Shown here one piece after another: positions 1 through 8,167 of a stretch of DNA of 39,008 bases. Position 1 is the stretch's first letter. Every line of letters starts with the position of its first letter. The DNA is from an uncultured Clostridia bacterium (GTDB lineage Bacteria > Bacillota > Clostridia > Oscillospirales > Oscillospiraceae). The position numbers and the translations under genes were made by a program. The stretch is taken from NCBI GenBank assembly GCA_937894515.1, contig CALCRH010000132.1, positions 1 through 39,008 of the forward strand. The letters are read 5' to 3'. The notes below the pieces were generated by a model. It saw only the letters and a list, made by a program, of their open reading frames with translations. It had not been told where the DNA came from and ran no database searches.

Positions 1-84
1 CAGAACAGAACTGGCGGCCTAAATCTTTTGTGTCTACTAACTATTGACTACTTCAGCAAAAGCGGCGCGCTTCGCTACATGGTT
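1..84. other. Short stretch downstream of hppA, no gene seen
   Basis: These bases follow the stop codon of the minus-strand pyrophosphatase gene. I see no open frame with a ribosome site and no convincing terminator. Only a weak GC-rich fold around 62-76 is visible. The hppA terminator may lie outside the window. Confidence 0.5.
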
Positions 85-2175
85 TTACAGCAGGGAGAAA
101 GCGATGATCAGGCCGGAGAACACGATGGACACGGTGGAGCACAGCTTGATCAGAATGTTCAGGCTGGGACCGGAGGTATCCTTGAACGGGTCACCCACGG
201 TATCGCCTACCACAGCGGCCTTGTGCTGATCACTGCCCTTGCCGCCGTGGTGGCCGGCTTCGATGTACTTCTTGGCGTTATCCCACGCACCGCCGGCGTT
301 GGACATGAACACCGCCATGGCAAAGCCGGTAACGGATACACCGCCCAGCAGACCCACCACACCGGTGGGGCCCAGGATCAGGCCGGTGATCAGAGGCACC
401 ACGATGGCCAGAATGGCGGGAGCTACCATCTCATGCAGAGCACCTTTGGTGCACAGATCCACGCAGGAGTGGTAGTCGGGATCGGCCTTGAACTCCATGA
501 TGCCGGGGATCTCGCGGAACTGACGGCGGACTTCCATCACGATGGACTGCGCTGCCTTCTGCACGGCGCTCATGGTGAACGCGGAGAACACGAAGGTCAG
601 CATGGCGCCGATGAACAGGCCGACCAGAACGGTGGGACTGGTGAGGGAGAAGTCCAGCACTTCCGCGGTGCGCTCCTGCACGATATTGACATAGGATACC
701 AGCAGAGCCAGAGCGGTCAGAGAAGCAGAACCGATGGCAAAGCCCTTGCCGGTAGCGGCAGTGGTGTTGCCCAGAGAGTCCAGAGCATCGGTACGCTGGC
801 GGACTTCCTCGGGCAGACCTGCCATCTCGGCGATACCGCCGGCGTTATCCGCCACAGGGCCGTAAGCATCGGTGGCCAGGGTGATACCCAGGGTGCTCAG
901 CATACCCACACCGGCAATGCCGATGCCGTACAGGCCCTGGTTGAAGCTGGCGCCGCCGCCGGCGCAGAAAAAGCTGATGATAACAGCCGCACCCACGATC
1001 AGGATAGAGGTCAGGGTGGACTTGAGCCCCAGAGAGATACCGCCGATGATGATGGTGGCGCTGCCGGTCTCAGAGGCGGCAGCCAGCTCCTGGGTGGGCT
1101 TATAGTTATCAGAGGTGTAATACTCGGTAAAGTAACCGATGGCACAGCCGCCTACCAAACCGCAGAGAATGGCGATATACACGCCCCAGCAGTGGTTGGC
1201 AGAGCCCAAAATGAAATAGCACAGGGGAGCTGCCACGACGGCAGACAGGGCTGCGGCGGTATAGGTACCGGTACGCAGACTCTTCAGCAGACTGAGCTGT
1301 GTGGCATCTTCCTTGGTCTTGACCAGGAAGGAGCCGATAATGGAGCAGAGAATGCCTATGCCGGCCAAAGCCACCGGCAGGAACATACCACTCCAGCTAT
1401 AACCGGCAGCAGCGGACAGGGCAAAGGTGGCAAGGATGGAACCAACATAGGACTCATACAGGTCAGCACCCATGCCGGCCACGTCGCCCACGTTATCACC
1501 CACGTTATCGGCGATGGTGGCAGGGTTACGGGGGTCATCCTCGGGGATACCGGCTTCCACCTTACCCACCAGGTCAGCACCCACGTCGGCAGCCTTGGTA
1601 TAGATACCGCCGCCCACACGGGCAAACAGAGCCATGAAGCTGGCGCCCATGCCGTTCATGACCATGATATTGGCCAGGGTATTGGCATCCAGCTTACCCA
1701 CGAAATACAGACCCGCAAACCACAATCCGATATCCAGCATGCCCAGACCAACCACAGTAAAGCCCATGACAGAGCCGGAGGAGAACGCCACGCGCAGGCC
1801 CTTATTCAGGCTCTCGCTGGCGGCGTTGGCGGTACGGGCGTTGGACGCCGTTGCAATTTTCATGCCGATCAGGCCCGCCAGCATCGACCAGATACCGCCG
1901 GTCAAAAAGGCAAAGGGCGTCACCCGGGACAACATCTTGCCGCCGGTGGCAAACGCCATAATCGCCAAAATCACGAACACGATGACAAATACCTTTGCCA
2001 CGGTGGTGTACTGGCGCTTCAGGTAGGCGTTTGCGCCCTCACGGATCGCGCCCGCCAGTTTCTTCATTTCGTCCGTACCTTCAGAGACTGCCATGACCTT
2101 TTTCCGCTGCAGTCCTGCAAAAATCAGGGCGGCAGCTGAGGCAATCAAAGCCACGATTACCAGATACTTTTCCAT
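85..2175 (-). CDS. hppA: Membrane-bound K+-dependent ion-pumping pyrophosphatase
   Basis: This integral membrane protein of 696 aa hydrolyses pyrophosphate and uses the energy to pump Na+ or H+ out of the cell. The family signature is present: the acidic substrate loop DVGADLVGK, then the repeated DNVGDNVGD motif, and a C-terminal GGAWDNAKKYIE motif. The cation-selectivity segment reads GNTTAATGKG, with Ala where K+-independent enzymes carry Lys, so a K+-dependent enzyme is expected. Clostridial members of that class are often Na+ pumps, but Na+ versus H+ cannot be settled by eye. About 15-16 hydrophobic segments fit the usual length. I chose the ATG at 2173-2175 (MEKYLVIV...) because GAGGA lies 7 nt upstream. 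An upstream in-frame ATG at 2208 has no comparable site. A near-perfect promoter lies 60 bp upstream. Confidence 0.96.
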   Translation of the reverse strand: MEKYLVIVALIASAAALIFAGLQRKKVMAVSEGTDEMKKLAGAIREGANAYLKRQYTTVAKVFVIVFVILAIMAFATGGKMLSRVTPFAFLTGGIWSMLAGLIGMKIATASNARTANAASESLNKGLRVAFSSGSVMGFTVVGLGMLDIGLWFAGLYFVGKLDANTLANIMVMNGMGASFMALFARVGGGIYTKAADVGADLVGKVEAGIPEDDPRNPATIADNVGDNVGDVAGMGADLYESYVGSILATFALSAAAGYSWSGMFLPVALAGIGILCSIIGSFLVKTKEDATQLSLLKSLRTGTYTAAALSAVVAAPLCYFILGSANHCWGVYIAILCGLVGGCAIGYFTEYYTSDNYKPTQELAAASETGSATIIIGGISLGLKSTLTSILIVGAAVIISFFCAGGGASFNQGLYGIGIAGVGMLSTLGITLATDAYGPVADNAGGIAEMAGLPEEVRQRTDALDSLGNTTAATGKGFAIGSASLTALALLVSYVNIVQERTAEVLDFSLTSPTVLVGLFIGAMLTFVFSAFTMSAVQKAAQSIVMEVRRQFREIPGIMEFKADPDYHSCVDLCTKGALHEMVAPAILAIVVPLITGLILGPTGVVGLLGGVSVTGFAMAVFMSNAGGAWDNAKKYIEAGHHGGKGSDQHKAAVVGDTVGDPFKDTSGPSLNILIKLCSTVSIVFSGLIIAFSLL

Positions 2176-2235
2176 ACTGTTTTCCTCATTTTCCTTTGGT
2201 TTTTCCAACGATTGGGGTAGAATTTTCCGTAGGAT

Positions 2236-2264
2236 ATTATAGGAAAAAAGGCTTTCTCCGTCAA
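2236..2264 (-). promoter_or_regulatory. Sigma-A promoter of hppA
   Basis: On the minus strand the -35 is TTGACG (2259-2264) and the -10 is TATAAT (2236-2241), separated by exactly 17 bp. The start of transcription would be near 2229, giving a leader of about 54 nt. Confidence 0.85.
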
Positions 2265-2604
2265 ATTTTCTAACAAATTTTTAGGCTGTCAAACATTTAT
2301 TCTTGCCTTTTTCGTCATTTTGCCAAGTCTAATTTCCGCCCTTCTTTTCTATTTTCCCCTGTTTGAGACAATACTGGGCAAAAAACTTTTTGGAAAGTCG
2401 CCTTTTTTCAGCAGTACACTATTTCCCTAACATTTTAATTAAATTTTGTTGTCACTTTTTTTGCGCGAATAATACTGTTTTCCATAAAATTCTGTAAATT
2501 TCTACCAAATTCTTCCTTTGACAGGTATGAGGCGAAAAAAATTTTTTCAGGAGTCGCTTTCGTCATTTTTCGTAAGAATGAAATGTTTGGAACATTTGGG
2601 TGCA
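2265..2604. other. AT-rich intergenic region without a recognisable gene
   Basis: About 340 bp of AT-rich DNA lie between the hppA promoter and the TRAP permease terminator. A 71-codon minus-strand frame here (2435-2650) runs through the terminator and has no believable homology or composition. The only structure I see is a short inverted repeat, AAATGTT-TGG-AACATTT, at 2581-2597. It could be an operator or chance. Confidence 0.5.
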
Positions 2605-2646
2605 ATTTAAAAAAGAAAACGCCTGCCGCAAAAGCGACAGGCGTTT
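2605..2646 (-). terminator. Intrinsic terminator of the TRAP operon
   Basis: The stem AAACGCCTG (2617-2625) pairs with CAGGCGTTT (2638-2646) and extends inward. On the minus strand it is followed by TTTTCTTTTTT. Confidence 0.85.
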
Positions 2647-2662
2647 CCATATGGAGAGATAT

Positions 2663-4702
2663 TTACGCTGTCACAGCCTTTTTGGCGGACAGGTACTGAT
2701 AAACAACGATGGCGGCGATGACGCCCAGGCCGATCAGGTCGGTCCATGTCTCCGGGATCATCATGCAGATACCGCCGGCAGCCAAAGCGATACGGAGTAC
2801 CACGGGGATCTTCTTTTTCAGGTAGCCGTTCAATGCGGCCGCCACACCGAACAATCCCAGAACAGCGCTGAGGGCGATCTGGACGACAGGCAAGAAACCG
2901 GTGACGTTCTCAAACAGCATGGCGGGGCTGTACGCAAAGATATAGGGCACAATAAAGGCCGCAATGGCCAGCTTGGTGGCGTTAAGTCCGGTCTTCATGG
3001 GGTTGGCCTTGGCAATAGCGGAGCCGGCGTAGGCCGCCAGCGCCACAGGAGGTGTGATATCCGCCACGATGCCGAAGTAGAATACGAAGAAGTGGGCAGC
3101 TACCATGGGGAAACCCAGCTGTACCAGAATGGGGGCACAGGTGGAGGCCATGATGCAGTAGTTGGCGGTGGTGGGCACACCCATGCCCAGCACGATACAG
3201 CACAGCATGGTCAGCAGCAGGCCAATGATGGTGGCGTTGCCTGCCACCTGAACGATACCGTTGATCAGAATAGAGGCCAGACCGGTAACGGTAATGCAGC
3301 CGGCGATGATACCCGCCATGGCGCAGGCCACAGCCACGGTGACAGCGCCCTTGGAGCCGGCTTCCAATGCGTCAACGGCGGAGACGAAGGTATCCTTCCC
3401 TGCGCCGGCAAGAGCCTTGCCCGTAGTCTCGGGAGCTTTCTCTTCGCTACCGCGCTTGCGTGTGACAAAAAAGTTGATGGCACCCACTACGATGGCCGCC
3501 AGAATGGACAGCGCAGCGGAATAGGACATGGTGCGGGCACCGGAGGCCACCAGCCATACCAGCAGCACCAGAGGCAGGATCAGATAGCAGTCGCGGATCA
3601 GGACCTTCCACTTGGGCAGTTCACTGCGGGGAATGCCGTTCAGCCCCAGCTTCTTTGCTTCCAGATGGACGGCGATGAAGATACCGGTGAAATACAGCAC
3701 AGCAGGAAGGATGGCCTTAACAGCCACTTTGGCATAGGGCAGACCCATGTACTCCGCCATCAGGAACGCGGCAGCGCCCATGATGGGGGGCATGATCTGG
3801 CCGCCGGTGGAGGCCGCCGCCTCCACAGCGCCGGCGAACTCCGGCTTATAGCCGGTCTTCTTCATCATGGGAATGGTCACGGAGCCGGTGGTCACAGTAT
3901 TGCCCACGGAAGAGCCGGACACCATACCACACAGGGCGGAGGAGATGACCGCCACCTTGGCAGGACCGCCGCTGGACCAACCGGCCAGGCGATTGGCAAA
4001 GCTGATGAAAAAGTTGGCGATACCGGTACGCTCCAGGAACGCGCCGAAGATGATGAACAGAATGATATAGGTATAGCACACGCTGACAGGCGTACCGATC
4101 ACGCCGGAGGTGGTATAGAACAGCTTATAGATAATATTGCGTAAAGCCTGATAAAAACTGGGATTGTAGGAGAGCTGATTGATAAAGGCATAGATAATCA
4201 GCGCACCGGCTACACATAGAATGGGAACACCCACGCAGCGGCGGCACAGCTCCATCAAAATCAGAATACCCACGCAGCCGATGACCACATGGATGGGTTG
4301 GATCCGGGTTGCCAGACGGATCATGGTCATGGCATTGAGGGCGAAGTAGAAGAAGCACGCGGCGCCCACTACCATCAGCACAATGTCGTACCAGGGCATG
4401 TGATTGGGGCGCATCACGCCCTTTTTCACCGGGTAATTCAGGAAACCGACAATAATGATAAAGCCCATAAACAGAGGTAAACGCACCTCAGGCATGGCCT
4501 TGGAAAACAGGGTCATAATGATGCAATAGACAGCAAACAGCGCCATCAGCACCTTGATGATAATGGCAGGCACTCCCCGCCAGATACGGGTATTGGACTC
4601 TCTGTCATACTTACGCATGACCTCGTCCAGATCAGTTGCCATATCGCCGACAGGATTTTCCACCTGGGGCGCTGCAACGGTTTTTTTCTTGAACAGGCTC
4701 AT
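2663..4702 (-). CDS. TRAP transporter fused permease (TAXI type)
   Basis: This 679-aa protein is the membrane part of a TRAP secondary transporter, in which the small (DctQ-like, about 4 helices) and large (DctM-like, about 12 helices) subunits form one chain. The N-terminal cytoplasmic stretch is followed by many hydrophobic helices. The large-subunit core contains the characteristic GSSVGNTVTTGSVTIPMMK region and a second MGVPTTANYCIM region. The gene follows its binding protein with only an intercistronic hairpin between them, so the two form one transporter. The ATG at 4700-4702 has AGGAGAG at good spacing. TAXI-TRAP systems usually take up organic anions such as dicarboxylates or glutamate; the substrate here is unknown. 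Fusion of the two permease parts is normal for this subfamily. Confidence 0.93.
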   Translation of the reverse strand: MSLFKKKTVAAPQVENPVGDMATDLDEVMRKYDRESNTRIWRGVPAIIIKVLMALFAVYCIIMTLFSKAMPEVRLPLFMGFIIIVGFLNYPVKKGVMRPNHMPWYDIVLMVVGAACFFYFALNAMTMIRLATRIQPIHVVIGCVGILILMELCRRCVGVPILCVAGALIIYAFINQLSYNPSFYQALRNIIYKLFYTTSGVIGTPVSVCYTYIILFIIFGAFLERTGIANFFISFANRLAGWSSGGPAKVAVISSALCGMVSGSSVGNTVTTGSVTIPMMKKTGYKPEFAGAVEAAASTGGQIMPPIMGAAAFLMAEYMGLPYAKVAVKAILPAVLYFTGIFIAVHLEAKKLGLNGIPRSELPKWKVLIRDCYLILPLVLLVWLVASGARTMSYSAALSILAAIVVGAINFFVTRKRGSEEKAPETTGKALAGAGKDTFVSAVDALEAGSKGAVTVAVACAMAGIIAGCITVTGLASILINGIVQVAGNATIIGLLLTMLCCIVLGMGVPTTANYCIMASTCAPILVQLGFPMVAAHFFVFYFGIVADITPPVALAAYAGSAIAKANPMKTGLNATKLAIAAFIVPYIFAYSPAMLFENVTGFLPVVQIALSAVLGLFGVAAALNGYLKKKIPVVLRIALAAGGICMMIPETWTDLIGLGVIAAIVVYQYLSAKKAVTA

Positions 4703-4753
4703 AATATCTCTCCTAATATGGGTCTTAATTGAAAATCGCTAAAAGACAGTGAG

Positions 4754-4781
4754 GACTACGGCGGGAAGCCCCGCCGTAGTC
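4754..4781 (-). promoter_or_regulatory. Intercistronic stem-loop between TRAP binding protein and permease
   Basis: GACTACGGCGGG (4754-4765) pairs perfectly with CCCGCCGTAGTC (4770-4781) around a 4-nt loop. No T-run follows on the minus strand, so it probably acts as an mRNA stabiliser or partial attenuator. That would favour expression of the binding protein over the permease. Confidence 0.7.
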
Positions 4782-4809
4782 TCGTTATTTGTCAAGTTGT
4801 CGTTAAAGA

Positions 4810-5787
4810 TTATTTGACAGTAATGCCCTTCTCGGCAAAGTACTTGGCAGCGCCGGGATGATAAGGAACAGAGGTGATGGAGGAGGCATAATCCAGATCC
4901 AGCTCCTTGGCCTTGTCATGGGAGATGGTAGCGGCGTTCTCGAAGATGTCCTTCACGAAGGCGTACACGGCATCCTCGGACACATCGTTGCGGGCCAGAA
5001 CCACGGCACCCACACCAACGGTGATGATATCATCGGCGGTGTTGTACACATCCTTGGCGATGGTGCACTCGGCATAGTAGGGGGAGGACTCCAGCAGCTT
5101 GGCAACATGGTCAGCATCCAGGGAGACCAGATTCACGTCCTTGGTGGTAGCCAGATCCACCACAGCAGTGGTGGGAGCGCCGGCCACGATGAAAGCGGCA
5201 TCGATCTGGCCGTTCTTCAGCGCATCAGCGCTGTCGCCGAAGGACTGGTAGGTGGGGTTAATGTCGGACTCGGTCATGCCGTACACACCCAGAATATCCA
5301 GAGCGTTGAAGTACACGCCGGAGCCGGCGGCACCGATAGACACACTCTTGCCCTTCAGATCGGCAACGGTCTTGATGTCGGGATTCAGGGTGACGATCTG
5401 CACCTGCTCGGTGTAGAGGGCGGCCACGGTGGAGAAGCACTTTACAGCGCCGGTATCGGCGAACAGGTTGGTGCCCTCATAGGCGTAGGCCATCACGTCA
5501 GACTGGCAGAACGCCAGCTCGGCATTGCCATCGTCCATTTCAAACACGTTGGACTGGGAGCCGTTGCCCACCAGACCCACTACATCAACGCCGGCATTGT
5601 TGGTCACATGGTTTGCCAACACAGAGCCAAAGGCGTAGTAGGTACCGGACTCACCACCGGTGACAAAACGCAGGGTAGATGCGGGCTTGGAACCCTCTGC
5701 ATCGTTGCCGGGAACCGTGCTGTCGCCGCAGGCGACCAAGGTCAGCACCATCAGCAGTGCCAGAACCAGAGCAAAAAGCTTTTTCAT
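4810..5787 (-). CDS. TAXI-family TRAP transporter solute-binding lipoprotein
   Basis: This 325-aa extracytoplasmic protein captures the substrate for the adjacent TRAP permease. It begins with a lipoprotein signal (MKKLFALVLALLMVLTLVACG), so Cys21 or nearby would be lipidated. The mature part opens with LRFVTGGESGTYYAFGSVLA, the typical TAXI start, and continues with LKGKSVSIGAAGSGV and the ITSVPYHPGAAKYFAEKGI tail of the family. I use the ATG at 5785-5787, which has AGGAGAG upstream; the longer frame from 5820 would put charged residues before the signal peptide. It is the first gene of a two-gene operon with its own promoter. Gut Clostridia often carry such uptake systems for carboxylates, but nothing here identifies the ligand. 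Confidence 0.93.
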   Translation of the reverse strand: MKKLFALVLALLMVLTLVACGDSTVPGNDAEGSKPASTLRFVTGGESGTYYAFGSVLANHVTNNAGVDVVGLVGNGSQSNVFEMDDGNAELAFCQSDVMAYAYEGTNLFADTGAVKCFSTVAALYTEQVQIVTLNPDIKTVADLKGKSVSIGAAGSGVYFNALDILGVYGMTESDINPTYQSFGDSADALKNGQIDAAFIVAGAPTTAVVDLATTKDVNLVSLDADHVAKLLESSPYYAECTIAKDVYNTADDIITVGVGAVVLARNDVSEDAVYAFVKDIFENAATISHDKAKELDLDYASSITSVPYHPGAAKYFAEKGITVK

Positions 5788-5844
5788 TTCGTATCTCTCC
5801 TTTTTCAATTCCACCGCCAAGCGGTGGCTTTATACGATGGTGGT

Positions 5845-5873
5845 ATCATAACACCAAAATTCATTTTTTGCAA
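5845..5873 (-). promoter_or_regulatory. Promoter of the TRAP operon
   Basis: The minus-strand -35 TTGCAA (5868-5873) and -10 TATGAT (5845-5850) are separated by 17 bp. Confidence 0.7.
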
Positions 5874-6009
5874 GTCTTATTTTAAAAAAATTCATTATTT
5901 TGAAAAATTTTTCTGGTAATTGTGGTAATATGCGGAATTTTGCAGGTTCAACTTGCAGAATTTGCAGTTTGCTTGGTGGTAAACTTGCAAAACAACGCCA
6001 AAAATGTGG

Positions 6010-6039
6010 AAAGAGAGCATCAAAGCCGATGCTCTCTTT
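6010..6039 (-). terminator. Terminator-like hairpin after thrS
   Basis: AAAGAGAGCATC (6010-6021) pairs with GATGCTCTCTTT (6028-6039). On the minus strand it ends in TTT followed by a mixed tract, so it is a somewhat weak intrinsic terminator. Confidence 0.75.
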
Positions 6040-6058
6040 CTATATATGGTGTTCTGTT

Positions 6059-7852
6059 TTACTTCTTTGCCTTGGAGTCCACCACATCGCGCAGCATGGC
6101 GGTGAAGTCGTCCATGGTCATGGCGCCCAGATCGCCATCGGCACGGTGACGCGGGGAGACGGTGCCGTTTTCCATATCCCGGTCGCCCACCACCACCATG
6201 TAGGGGATCTTCTCCATCTGGGCATCGCGGATCTTCTTGCCGATCTTCTCATTGCGATAGTCCACCTCCACGCGGAAGCCCTGAGAATCCAGAGCCTTGG
6301 CGGCAGCGGCGCAGTAGTCGGCGGCACGGTCGGTAACCGGCAGGAAACGGACCTGCTCGGGTGCCATCCAGGTAGGCAGAGCGCCGGCATACTCCTCGAT
6401 CAGGTAGGCCAGCGTGCGCTCATAGCAGCCGAGGCTGGTGCGGTGGATGATATAGGGCAGCTTCTTCTCGCCGTTCTCATCAATATAGTACATACCGAAG
6501 CGCTGAGCCAGCAGCATGTCGATCTGAATGGTGACCAGGGTATCCTCCTTGCCGTAGACGTTGTGATACTGAACGTCCAGTTTGGGACCGTAGAACGCGG
6601 CTTCGTCAATGCCGATCTCGTACTTCACGCCCAGATCGTCCAAAATCTGACCCATGACGCGCTGTGCCTCTTCCCATTGCTCCGCGGTGCCCTCATACTT
6701 GTTGTTGGGGTTGGCGGGATCCCACTGGGAGAAGCGGAACGTGCATTTATCCAGCATACCCACGGTGCCGAGGAAGTATTTTGCCAGCTCCAGACAGCCC
6801 TTGAACTCCTCCTCCAGCTGATCGGGGCGCAGGACAAGGTGTCCCTCGGAGATGGTGAACTGGCGGACGCGGATCAGGCCGTGCATCTCACCGGAGTCCT
6901 CGTTACGGAACAAGGTGGAGGTCTCGCCCAAGCGCATGGGCAGATCCCGGTAGGAGCGCTGACGATTCAGGTAGACCTGATACTGGAACGGGCAGGTCAT
7001 GGGACGCAGAGCGAAGCACTCCTTTTCCTCATCATACGGATCGCCCAAAATGAACATGCCGTCCAGATAGTGATCCCAGTGGCCGGAGATGCGATACAGG
7101 TCACGCTTGGCCATCAAAGGGGTCTTGGTCAGCAGGTAGCCGGCCTTCTGCTCCACGTCCTCCACCCAGCGCTGCAGGAGCTGGATGACGCGGGCGCCCT
7201 TGGGCAGCATGACGGGCAGGCCCTGACCGATGCAGTCCACGGTGGTGAAGTACTCGAGGTCGCGGCCCAGCTTGTTGTGGTCACGCTTGAGCGCTTCCTC
7301 GCGCTGCTTGAGGTACTCGTCCAGCTCGTCCTTGTTGGGGAATGCCACGGCGTAGATACGCTGGAGCATCTTGCGGTTGCTGTCACCGCGCCAGTAAGCG
7401 CCGCAGGCCTGCGTCAGCTTGATGCCGTTGCCCTTGATGCGTCCGGTGCTGTCCAGATGGGGGCCGGCACACAGGTCGGTGAACTCGCCCTGCTTGTAGA
7501 AGCTGATGACGGCGTCGGCGGGCAGATCGTTGATGAGCTCCACCTTGTAGGGCTCTTCCTTTTCTTCCATGAACTTGATGGCCTCTTCCCGGGGCAGCTC
7601 AAAGCGCTCCAGCTTCAGCTTTTCCTTGCAGATCTTGCGCATCTCAGCCTCGAGGGCGTCCATGTGCTCCTGAGTAAAGCTGAACGGCGCGTCAAAGTCG
7701 TAGTAAAAACCGGTGTCGATGCTGGGGCCGATGGCCAGCTTGACCTCGGGATACAGGCGCTTGACGGCCTGTGCCAGCACATGGGAGCAGGTATGCCAGT
7801 AGGTGCGGCGATACTGCTCATTTTCAAAGGTGTACAGGTTTTCTTCGGACAT
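6059..7852 (-). CDS. thrS: Threonyl-tRNA synthetase lacking the TGS domain
   Basis: This 597-aa cytosolic enzyme charges tRNA-Thr with threonine. The editing domain comes first, with the HTCSHVLAQAVKRLYP and GEFTDLCAGPHLDSTGRI motifs. The class II core follows (motif 2-like around LRPMTCPFQYQVY and FRNEDSG, motif 3 around IHRTSLGCYERTLAYLIEE). The C-terminal anticodon-binding domain ends the chain. The three zinc ligands expected in the active site (Cys in MTCPF, His in SEGHLVL, His in IIHRTS) are present. The protein starts directly at the editing domain. The usual N-terminal TGS domain of about 60 residues is absent, which is common in shorter clostridial ThrS. Transcription is controlled by the T-box leader immediately upstream. 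Confidence 0.97.
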   Translation of the reverse strand: MSEENLYTFENEQYRRTYWHTCSHVLAQAVKRLYPEVKLAIGPSIDTGFYYDFDAPFSFTQEHMDALEAEMRKICKEKLKLERFELPREEAIKFMEEKEEPYKVELINDLPADAVISFYKQGEFTDLCAGPHLDSTGRIKGNGIKLTQACGAYWRGDSNRKMLQRIYAVAFPNKDELDEYLKQREEALKRDHNKLGRDLEYFTTVDCIGQGLPVMLPKGARVIQLLQRWVEDVEQKAGYLLTKTPLMAKRDLYRISGHWDHYLDGMFILGDPYDEEKECFALRPMTCPFQYQVYLNRQRSYRDLPMRLGETSTLFRNEDSGEMHGLIRVRQFTISEGHLVLRPDQLEEEFKGCLELAKYFLGTVGMLDKCTFRFSQWDPANPNNKYEGTAEQWEEAQRVMGQILDDLGVKYEIGIDEAAFYGPKLDVQYHNVYGKEDTLVTIQIDMLLAQRFGMYYIDENGEKKLPYIIHRTSLGCYERTLAYLIEEYAGALPTWMAPEQVRFLPVTDRAADYCAAAAKALDSQGFRVEVDYRNEKIGKKIRDAQMEKIPYMVVVGDRDMENGTVSPRHRADGDLGAMTMDDFTAMLRDVVDSKAKK

Positions 7853-7879
7853 AACAAAATCCTCCTTTAAAATTGGGGG

Positions 7880-8130
7880 TGGTGATACAAAAAGTACCTC
7901 ACCCCTGATTGGTCAGGGGTGAGGTAAAGAACTTTACTCCACGGTTCCACCCTGCTTATGACCTTGCGGTCATCGCTCGTGCTCTCTATAACGGGAGAGT
8001 CCCGTTCTGCTCATCGCAGACCGCTGTTGGAGTGGTACCGATTTTTACAGTCGCGAAGCACTTACAGCCTACGGTGCTTCTCTCTGGGGCGATGGGAAAA
8101 ATCTCTTCTCCGTCATGGCGTTTTCAAGAT
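7880..8130 (-). promoter_or_regulatory. T-box riboswitch leader of thrS (threonine)
   Basis: On the minus strand this leader contains the T-box core AGGGTGGAACCGTGG (7939-7953), which pairs with the free CCA end of uncharged tRNA. Just downstream lies the competing terminator (7895-7926). Upstream are long stem I-like pairings. A likely specifier is the ACC triplet read at 8036-8034 in the context GGTACCACTCC; ACC codes for threonine, matching the gene. When tRNA-Thr is uncharged, the antiterminator should form and thrS is transcribed. Confidence 0.93.
7889..7926 (-). terminator. T-box-controlled terminator
   Basis: A perfect 14-bp stem, TACCTCACCCCTGA (7895-7908) with its complement (7913-7926), has a TTGG loop and is followed on the minus strand by CTTTTTG. 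It competes with the T-box antiterminator. Confidence 0.9.
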
Positions 8131-8138
8131 TAGAATAG

Positions 8139-8167
8139 AGTATAAACTTGTTTTTGCCGTTTGTCAA
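8139..8167 (-). promoter_or_regulatory. Promoter of the thrS T-box leader
   Basis: The minus-strand -35 TTGACA (8162-8167) and -10 TATACT (8139-8144) are 17 bp apart. The TGA inside the -35 is the stop codon of the upstream HAD-domain gene, so the promoter is embedded in the end of that gene. Confidence 0.85.

Noticed and set aside
28..2139. 703-codon plus-strand frame opposite hppA
   Set aside because: It is the antisense shadow of a clearly recognised membrane pyrophosphatase and is His/Gly/Gln-rich without any motif.
2435..2650. 71-codon minus-strand frame in the AT-rich spacer
   Set aside because: It runs through the TRAP terminator, lacks a ribosome site and shows no family features.
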